Below are positions 57,151-64,000 of a DNA stretch of 64,000 nt, piece after piece (the stretch's first letter is position 1; each line of letters starts with the position of its first letter). Location: positions 620,001-684,000 of the forward strand of contig JAOWBW010000380.1 of assembly GCA_026119855.1 (NCBI GenBank), given 5' to 3'. Origin of the DNA: Campanula takesimana (taxonomy: Eukaryota > Streptophyta > Magnoliopsida > Asterales > Campanulaceae). Below the pieces are notes generated by a model. It saw only the letters and a program-made list of their open reading frames with translations. It ran no database searches and had not been told where the DNA came from. A program made the translations under genes and the position numbers.

Positions 57151-57409
57151 ATTCCCGTCAATACCTTAGACGCTGTCCCCTAGGAAGTCAAGTCTTTGAA
57201 TGGATCCCCCGTTGCCATCCAAGAAGTCTGTTACAACCTTGTAAGTAGACCCCCGTTTGAATCTCGGATGGATTTAAGATCCCATTTGACCCTGTCCACC
57301 TTTTTACCCTATAGGTCTAAGCCTAGCGGTCGTTCCCCATCAGTAGCATGAGCATTCACTCAGTGTTTACCCAAGCCTAAAGCTACCTTTTGTCTTCCCC
57401 GTAACTCAG

Positions 57410-58981
57410 ATGAAGTGGAAGAGAGCATCATGTCGCCGCCTAGTGCGTGTGGAGTTAGAAAGCTCCCCTGTCACTACAACTTCTCCGATCCGGTACCTCA
57501 GAAAGACCGCTTTGATGGATGTTAGTTTGGGAAACGACGTTGCAGACAACCCGGATAGCCTGACGAAAGAAGAGCCGCTCCAAACTCTAGAAGCCTCCGG
57601 GGCTACGGAGGAAGTCATCACGAAGAGCCACAAGGAAACACGGAACCCGTTCAACGAGTCGATGAGACAAAGAGATGTCACAACTGATGGGCCCTTTACC
57701 AAAGTGACCAACCACAATGAAAGGGTGGAAGTTACCTGACCTTCGGATTGTAACCGAAGATTTCCCCCTCCATCTCACCAAAATACCAAGGCCTCCATTT
57801 CTTCGCCCCAACACACCGTCATCCATAACGAGCCTCTCACTCAAATCTTCCTCACTCCGCCTCATCCCAAATCCAACATCTCCCATGAGACACTTCCTAT
57901 AAAACCCCAAACACAATCCACTCAAAAGGCCCACAAACCACTGTTCACACCGGTTACACCCCGAGCATCATACTCACAATACCATACCCTTCGGTTTAAT
58001 TCCATCAACCAAGTCACCGGAGCTCAGTCACTGTTTAGACCATATGTGGATACCCAACCATGCCTCACTAACCTACTTCCACCGGATTTCCCGATAAGAT
58101 TCCACAGTGACCCGTATCATTTCTACAATCGGAGACCTTTTGGACCACGAGCTCATTGCATGCCTCCAATGTATATTCCTGCAAGCAACCAAGGTTATGG
58201 GTATGCCAACACCCACGCACTTCCACAGAATCCTCATGTTGCACCTCAGTCGGGTACGTTGTTGGGAAAGAGAAAAAAAATGGAAACTAAATTTGAAGGG
58301 ACACTCGAGGGGCACCCCTTTGCATTGAGTAACGGTGATTCTCATCCCCACCACGCTCCGGTCAACAATGAAAGAAAAGCCAAAGGCCGAGCCAAGCTCC
58401 ATTTCACAAAGTTTGAGGATTTCGGAATGCCCATAAGCAAAGTGTTTGAAGGATTGGTCAAACAAGGCCTCATGTGGCCCCTCGAAGATTTCCGGCCAAA
58501 GGATCTTGAAAAACGTCGCGACAAGACCAAATGGTGTGCCTTTCACAACTACCATGGCCATGATACCAATGATTGCACCGCCATAAAACGCATCATCTCG
58601 AAGCTAATCGAGAAGGGAAAGCTTGGACGCCCCCACGCCCCCGACACAGCCAATGACCCGGGCTTTAAAATGCTCGAATTTGTGACTTCCCCGATGGTCG
58701 GTAAATGGAGTGATGTCCATCCCAAGGAAAAGGAGCCCGCGGTTGACAAAGTTGTCAATCCCAAAGTGGGAGAGCCTGTTTTGGAAAAATTGACAAAATC
58801 AGTGTCCCAAATGGTGGTTCCTAAAATCAGCAAAGCCGAAACGATGGAAGGCGTTTGGAAAAGATCAGTGGCACAGAAAATGTCTGAAGGGCCGAATGCC
58901 CCGGGTTGGGAAATGAATGGTGTTGTGGTTGCCACAGCAAACGACGGATTTCCGAAACCTCTCCTATCGACCTCCCCTTAG
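57410..58981 (+). pseudogene. Tat/Ogre-type gag remnant with one nonsense codon
   Basis: One frame of about 523 codons, open except for TGA at 57737-57739. Pro/His-rich N-terminal part (residues ~110-310), then FTKFEDFGMPISKVFEGLVK and a Cys/His segment, WCAFHNYHGHDTNDC, with KRIISKLIEKGKLGR: the C-terminal gag signature of Tat/Athila-type gypsy elements. It ends in TAG at 58979-58981. Protease, RT and integrase do not follow. The start ATG at 57410 is the first in frame but the true gag start may lie elsewhere. Confidence 0.75.
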
Positions 58982-61190
58982 AAGGAGTCTGTTTTCATCC
59001 TTAGGAAGAGCCAGTTGCTTTTAGGGCGTATGATAAGTCTTTAGGAAAAGTCGGTTAAGATGTCTGTTAGGTTTAGTAAAAGTCTTGACTCCCCGGTTGA
59101 TGCCATGTGGTGACCATTCTGAGTCCATTGTCAGTTTTCTTAATAAAATTATTATTATCGCCTTGTCAAAAGTTTGCAAAAATATGTGTGAGTCTTTCAC
59201 TCAAAACAAAAGTATGTCTTCAAAAAAAAAATATTAAAAAAAAAAAATCTTAAAATAAAAAGATCAAGTTTTTCCTAAAAGGCTAATCTGATAATGAAGC
59301 ATTTTTCTCAAATCATGGTTATAATTTCACCTTGAGGTTTAATATGCTAAAAGTCCTTCGCGGTTCTGTCCATCGGAAACATCGACCAAGGAGCCCACAC
59401 CTGAATTGGCGTCCGAGACAACCATCCACGTGAACAACAAGGGAAAGCCCGTGCTTTGGAAGCCCAAAGGCGGCTACATCAAACGGAGGTCTGTACCCTC
59501 GTCGAGTGTCATGCATAAAGGTTGCGCTCCTTGAAAGGAAATCACCAAAAGGCTTGGCCAACAGGCAAGCTCCCAACTCGCCCTCATGAGTAGACGACCC
59601 CGGCAATTGCAACGCCAAGCCAAGTGGAGGCCTCGCGACATCTTTCCCGACGACATGGAACCCGAGTTCCCCGTGGAAGACATGGAATATGCCGCCGACA
59701 ACCCCTCCAACAACTGTGGAAGAAAATGGATCATCGTGCTTCATGGGAACCCATCCTTAAAAAAAAAATGTGAGTCTTCCAGCCTCGTAGGTTCTAGAAA
59801 GAAAAAAAGGAGTCCATTCTGGACCGTGCCTTTTTATTTTTACAGAGTTTCGCACTTGGACATGTATGTACAAAGTTATCTAAATAAAAGAGTCATTTTC
59901 CTTCTCTTCTCTCTAGACTTGAGACATTATTTGCAATATATGTTTACTCTTGAAATTGCCTTGCTTGTTATTATCAATTGATTGCTACGTCCCCAAAATG
60001 ACGAATTGACTTCTAAGCATACTAGTCAATGACGACTCATTAAGAATGAATGGACCTAACACAAATGAAAAGTGCCAAATGCAAACAATTAATCTTGATA
60101 TGAATAAATGTTGTGATCAATTGGCATGAAGAAACCATCAATGGCAAATCTTCCCTCATACATTACCCCGATACACAACCCGATACACCTTTCCTATACA
60201 AATCCTTGATGCGCATCAAAGGCATCCCGAGACAATGAAAAGGCGAGGATGTTGTTGCCCAACCACCAAGATTCAACCACGATCGCGCATGCGTAACCAA
60301 GCAAAGGACTTCCCAGATCTTCAAAAGTCAAAGTAAGAAGTGGCAGAATTCCACCAAGGGGCTACAAATGAGCCAATGTCCAAGATAGCAAGTTGGGGCT
60401 AATATTTCCCCTCTCTCTAAAAAATGATAAGAGAGAAAGAAATGGATAATGGAAAGAAAGAAAGCAAATGAATATTGGCAAAGAGGAAGTTTACCTCAAA
60501 AGCTCACCAAGTTCACTGCAAAAGTCCACCTCAAAGAACATCCCGAGGAGTTCACCGCAAAGAAAAGCGATCTACATCAGCAAAGCAACAACATCCTTCG
60601 AAAGGACACCAACCCCAGCAAAAGAAGGCCCCACGTCCGAACTACGACGACCTGAGCTCCTCAAACTGAGGGGAACGTAGGCAACCTTCGGGTCCGGTCA
60701 CAGCATGAAATGAATCCATCAAACCTCGATCCTCCCAAAATGACCCGGTTCTCTTCCCTTGGTCCCATCAATGACCAATTTCCCAGATAATGACCAGTCT
60801 CCCCATAAACACCTTTTGATCTTGCCATTGATCGAATCTTAATCTTAATTGATCACAACATTTATACATATTAAGGCTAATTGCTTGTTATAATCTTGAC
60901 TTAATAATAAACATGGTCCATTCCAGCAATCCTTTGATGATATTAACTAAGGCAAATTTCAAATGTCTCAACAAGTCTTCTTTTCTCCATCTTAGGAAAA
61001 AGCTAAACACTTGTATTCTGTCAAGAAAGGGCTTCCTCCCCTTTCATGATATATTGCTCAAAGAGCTCACCCGCATAAAGGGACTCTCTCCCAAATAAAA
61101 TGCCCTTGCATGTTTCCTCCAAGAAAAATACTTTAAAATCCCCGTTCTATCGAGTCGGCTGGATCACTCATAAAAAAAAAAAGGCACAAA
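58982..61190 (+). other. Retroelement remnant after gag
   Basis: Mostly non-coding. A fragment at 59364-59750 in one frame (KGKPVLWKPKGGYIKRRS, then a TGA at about 59538, then RRPRQLQRQAKWRPRDIFPD) looks like part of a retroelement polyprotein or extra ORF. Pol is missing. ORFs at 60449-60680 overlap in three frames and are low-complexity. Confidence 0.45.
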
Positions 61191-61195
61191 AAAAA

Positions 61196-61330
61196 GTAGC
61201 CCGCTAGGTTGAAAACCCGTAAGGGCGGCTTAGGCAAAAAACAGGGTGTGCCATAAAAGACGCAAAAGAGATGCCCGCTAGGTTGAAAACTCGAAAAGGC
61301 GGCCTAGGCAAAAGAAAGAGTGCGTCATGA
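61196..61330 (+). repeat. Duplicated CCCGCTAGGTTGAAAACYCG motif
   Basis: Two units of about 75 bp (61199 and 61274) share CCCGCTAGGTTGAAAAC and GGCGGCYTAGGCAAAA. I associate this with 3' non-coding parts of Tat-lineage elements; that link is from memory and unverified. Confidence 0.6.
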
Positions 61331-61414
61331 AAAAAGGGATGGGTTCCTAACGTCATCAAAGGTCGCGAGACGACAACGGGTCCACGCCAACATCAAAAGT
61401 CGGAGGACGACATT

Positions 61415-61580
61415 GGGGCTACCTCCACAAGGACATGGGGCTACTCCGAGACATTCAATGACATGGGGGCTATGCCACCATCAACAGCAACAAGAACATG
61501 GGGCTACCCTGACACATTCAATGACATTGGGGCTACGTCGCCATCAATAGGAACAAGGACATGGGGCTACCCCGACATCG
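61415..61580 (+). repeat. ~70-bp GGGGCTAC repeats
   Basis: ACAAGGACATGGGGCTAC-type units at about 61418, 61491 and 61553 with intervening ACATTCAATGACATKGGGGC. Confidence 0.65.
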
Positions 61581-61924
61581 ACGACAAAGGGGTTCTTTAT
61601 TCCCGATCGCTCCTAAGAAATGGACAAAGCTCCAAAGGACTTTATGCATAACAAACCTCACGGTTAAGTTAAAATAAAAAATTTGACTAAAATGCTTTGT
61701 TAAAAGATTTGCCTTTAGGAATAAGGATTTCCGAAATTTGCCCTTTTGGCATCATTTATCAAAGACAATGTTTCAAGCAAAATGCTTTTGATCTCCTTTC
61801 AAAATGGGTTTCCCAAAGTTTTGGACTCCTTCGTCCACAATGTGTCTTAACGGTTACCCCTAGGTTCTTCTTCGGTGTCAAGAAAATATGTCAACCGTCC
61901 CGTAGAGTAGAGTGGACCCCAGTC

Positions 61925-62426
61925 AAACCTTGACTCAGAATAGTCATTATAGGTTGAGACCCTTATCCCCGGCAGTCCTTAGTCGGACGTAAGACCAGTT
62001 TGCCTTGTCAAACTCCCCAAAAGTGGAGTTGCCTCGAATGTTTTGTCCCGGCAGTCCTTCATAAGTCCAAACTTGTGTGAAAAGAACCGGCAGTCCTTAG
62101 AGGGACGTAAGACCAGTTTTCCCGTCAATCTCCCAAAAGACAGAGTTGACCCCGGTCAAGATATGACTTAGAATAGTCGTTATAGGCTAGAGCCTTTGTC
62201 CCGGCAGTCCCTAGAGGGACGTAAGACCAGTTTTCCCGTCAATCTCCCCAAAGATGGAGTTGACCCCGGTCAAGCTATGACTTAGAATAGTCGTTATAGG
62301 CTAGAGCCTTTGTCCCGGCAGTCCTTAGAGGGACGTAAGACCAGTTTTCCCGTCAATCTCCCCAAAGACGGAGTTGACCCCGGTCAAGCTTAGACTTAGA
62401 ATAGTCGTTATAGGCTAGAGCCTTTG
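61925..62426 (+). repeat. 114-bp tandem array
   Basis: CCGGCAGTCCTTAGAGGGAC starts units at 62087, 62201 and 62315, spaced 114 bp, with partial or variant units at 61969 and 62048. Each unit ends GGCTAGAGCCTTTG. The last unit is cut by the start of an LTR at 62427. Confidence 0.9.
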
Positions 62427-63421
62427 TGTAGACACCCCGCCTTGGACCGCTCACCCCGATTGAACATTTGATCTTGTGTTTCTCCCCATTTTCAGTGTTT
62501 CTCGTTAGTTTCTGTCACTTCCGTTAAGTTCCTGACTGGCTTCGTTAAGTCCAGGGACTAAACTGAATAACAGGGCTGACTTTCTAGTCCATTCTGTCAA
62601 AATTGCCTTCTCTGAGTCGCGTGCCTCCGACAGGAGGATCCAGACGCACGCGCCTCCCGCCCCCAAAGCAGGAAGCGTGCGCCTCTGGGCGTCAGTTACA
62701 GATTTCTGGCCAGGATTCTCTCCCTTGCTCAATTTACAGGATTTTTCCCGGGAAGGATTTCTTGGTGACTGAGTTTTGGCACCAAAAACATCTCTCTTTC
62801 ACCTATAAAAACCTCCCTTTACCTCCATTTTCGAGGGGACAAAAACTTTGACAAAAAAGGACCGAAAGACCTTGACTTTACCAAATTTCCTACTTTCAAA
62901 GCATTTTCCAAAGGATTTCTCCAAGTAATTCAACAAGAAGTGTTTGAAGTCTCTTGAAGTCTAGGTAAAGCTATTTCTTTCACCTTCTCAACTTCATCTC
63001 TTTTCTCTTTCTTTTGTATTATCAAAGTGCAATCACCCAAATCATTTTGGGACATGACTCTAATGATCACCTCATCTCATTGAGGTCGGTTAAAGAGTTA
63101 TCTCCTACATTCCAAACTCTATTTTACAACCCCTTTTTATGATTTAAAGAAGAAGAAGAAGAACGTTTATCATTCATGTAGATTTTGATCAAGCAAGACC
63201 AACTTTAGTTAGGCGAGATGGGTGTTTTGGTACTTCCCATCTCGTAATCTAACCCCCGAACCTCAAAACAAAGAATCTCTGTTTTCGTAATCCAACTTAG
63301 GCTATTATCAATAGGTTTTTCTTATGTTCCTCAAAACATAGGTGGCGACTCTAAAAACAAGTTAGACATCCTAGGATAATTCACCGCGCTAGCCAAGTTG
63401 TGGTTTCCCGGGGCATCTACA
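62427..63421 (+). repeat. Tat/Ogre-type 5' LTR (element 2)
   Basis: 995 bp from TGTAGACACCCC to GGGGCATCTACA. TATA box CCTATAAAAAC at 62802-62812. An internal GGTGGCGACTC lies near the end, as in LTR 1. Different sequence from LTR 1, hence another family; it interrupts the 114-bp array, so it inserted later. Its 3' part is beyond the window. Confidence 0.8.
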
Positions 63422-63422
63422 G

Positions 63423-63441
63423 TGGCGACTCCGCTGCGGAT
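63423..63441 (+). other. Primer-binding site, tRNA-Arg type (element 2)
   Basis: TGGCGACTCCGCTGCGGAT, one base after the LTR, differing from site 1 by one base. Confidence 0.85.
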
Positions 63442-64000
63442 ATTTGAGGGTTAAACTTGCATTCTGATCAAAATCTACATCTTTTCTGGGCATTCTGACT
63501 CCTGATGGGGGAGGCGCGCGCTTCTGGCCTCTTCAGCCTCAGGCGCGCGCATCCCGTATCAAGGATCAGAATCGCCCGCTTCTTCATGTTCTTCATTTTC
63601 TTCTTTTGCTATTCTCCACTAATCATTTCTGCAGGGGTTACAATATGCACATAGGACCAGGGCAATCCCCTGAGTCCAAAATCTGACAATCTGACAGGTG
63701 TGCCCAGAAGCGCGCGCCTCCTAATAGCATCGCGCCAGGCGCGCGCGTCTCGTATCAACACTCAGAGGCGCACGCTTCTGGGTTGGTTCCTAGAATAGAA
63801 ACATGTCTCAGAACAGAGCAGTGTGATGGGGGTGTGGGCACAGTTGCCTGCATCAGTGGTTATTCTGAACTTCGGACTGTTTTAATTTTTATGTTCTATT
63901 TTATCGGTCACACGGGTGATTCGAAAGTTGTAATTATGTGCTTATTTGTTTTTTTTTTTTTTCTTTTGTTTCTTTTAAGAAAAAAATATAAAAAATATTT
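63442..64000 (+). other. Start of element 2 internal region
   Basis: No ORF of note. CAGGCGCGCGC-type words repeat (63510, 63543, 63737), also found in the LTR (62645-62690). A T-run lies at 63950-63962. Confidence 0.5.

Noticed and set aside
56284..57169. ORFs and CRISPR-like regular spacing
   Set aside because: A tandem minisatellite: units are contiguous near-identical copies, without unique spacers; no cas genes and a plant context.
59319..59744. Minus-strand 141-codon ORF
   Set aside because: Antisense shadow of a retroelement coding fragment on the plus strand.

Overview
This is nuclear DNA from a flowering plant, most likely a eudicot. The evidence is a multi-exon type-2 lipoxygenase gene with GT-AG introns, nested LTR retrotransposons of typical plant lineages (Ty1/copia, Tekay-like chromovirus, Tat/Ogre-like), many Stowaway-type MITEs, and Mutator, CACTA, Helitron and tRNA-SINE signatures. 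No prokaryotic, organellar or CRISPR features are visible. I cannot name the species.

Layout. 1-1935: retroelement-like flank. 1936-9691: a Ty1/copia element on the minus strand with matching LTRs and an intact 5-bp target duplication, but without reverse transcriptase/RNase H. 9692-25079: intergenic DNA made almost entirely of small DNA transposons, GTAACA-rich arrays and a split segmental duplication. 25080-50142: a 13-lipoxygenase (LOX2-type) gene on the plus strand, with TATA box and five recognisable exons (25189-25408, 29922-30184, 31636-31865, 37274-37624, 49380-50142). Its introns hold a Mutator-type element, a family of hairpin-ended repeats, a tRNA-derived SINE, MITEs and an 11.5-kb tandem chromovirus block (about 37680-49184). 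50400-53100: a CACTA-like terminus, a two-exon casein-kinase-1 fragment and a ~370-bp fold-back. 53181-64000: Tat/Ogre-type LTR retrotransposon DNA with tRNA-Arg-type primer sites, a broken gag, a 54-bp minisatellite and a 114-bp array, ending in the 5' LTR of a second element.

The only conventional host gene is the lipoxygenase, and it is broken. Exon 3 carries a one-base frameshift, and the exons encoding roughly 250 central residues, including the first two iron-binding histidines, are absent. They would have lain where the chromovirus block now sits. The remaining exons 4 and 5 have incompatible phases, so splicing them directly would not restore the frame.

The observations most worth following up are: an extra 179-codon AT-hook ORF between primer site and gag in the chromovirus, present in two copies; the family of repeats with paired AAAACGYGTTTT hairpins at their ends and different arrays inside; the retroelement-MITE junction that marks the deleted part of the lipoxygenase; and the fold-back downstream of it.
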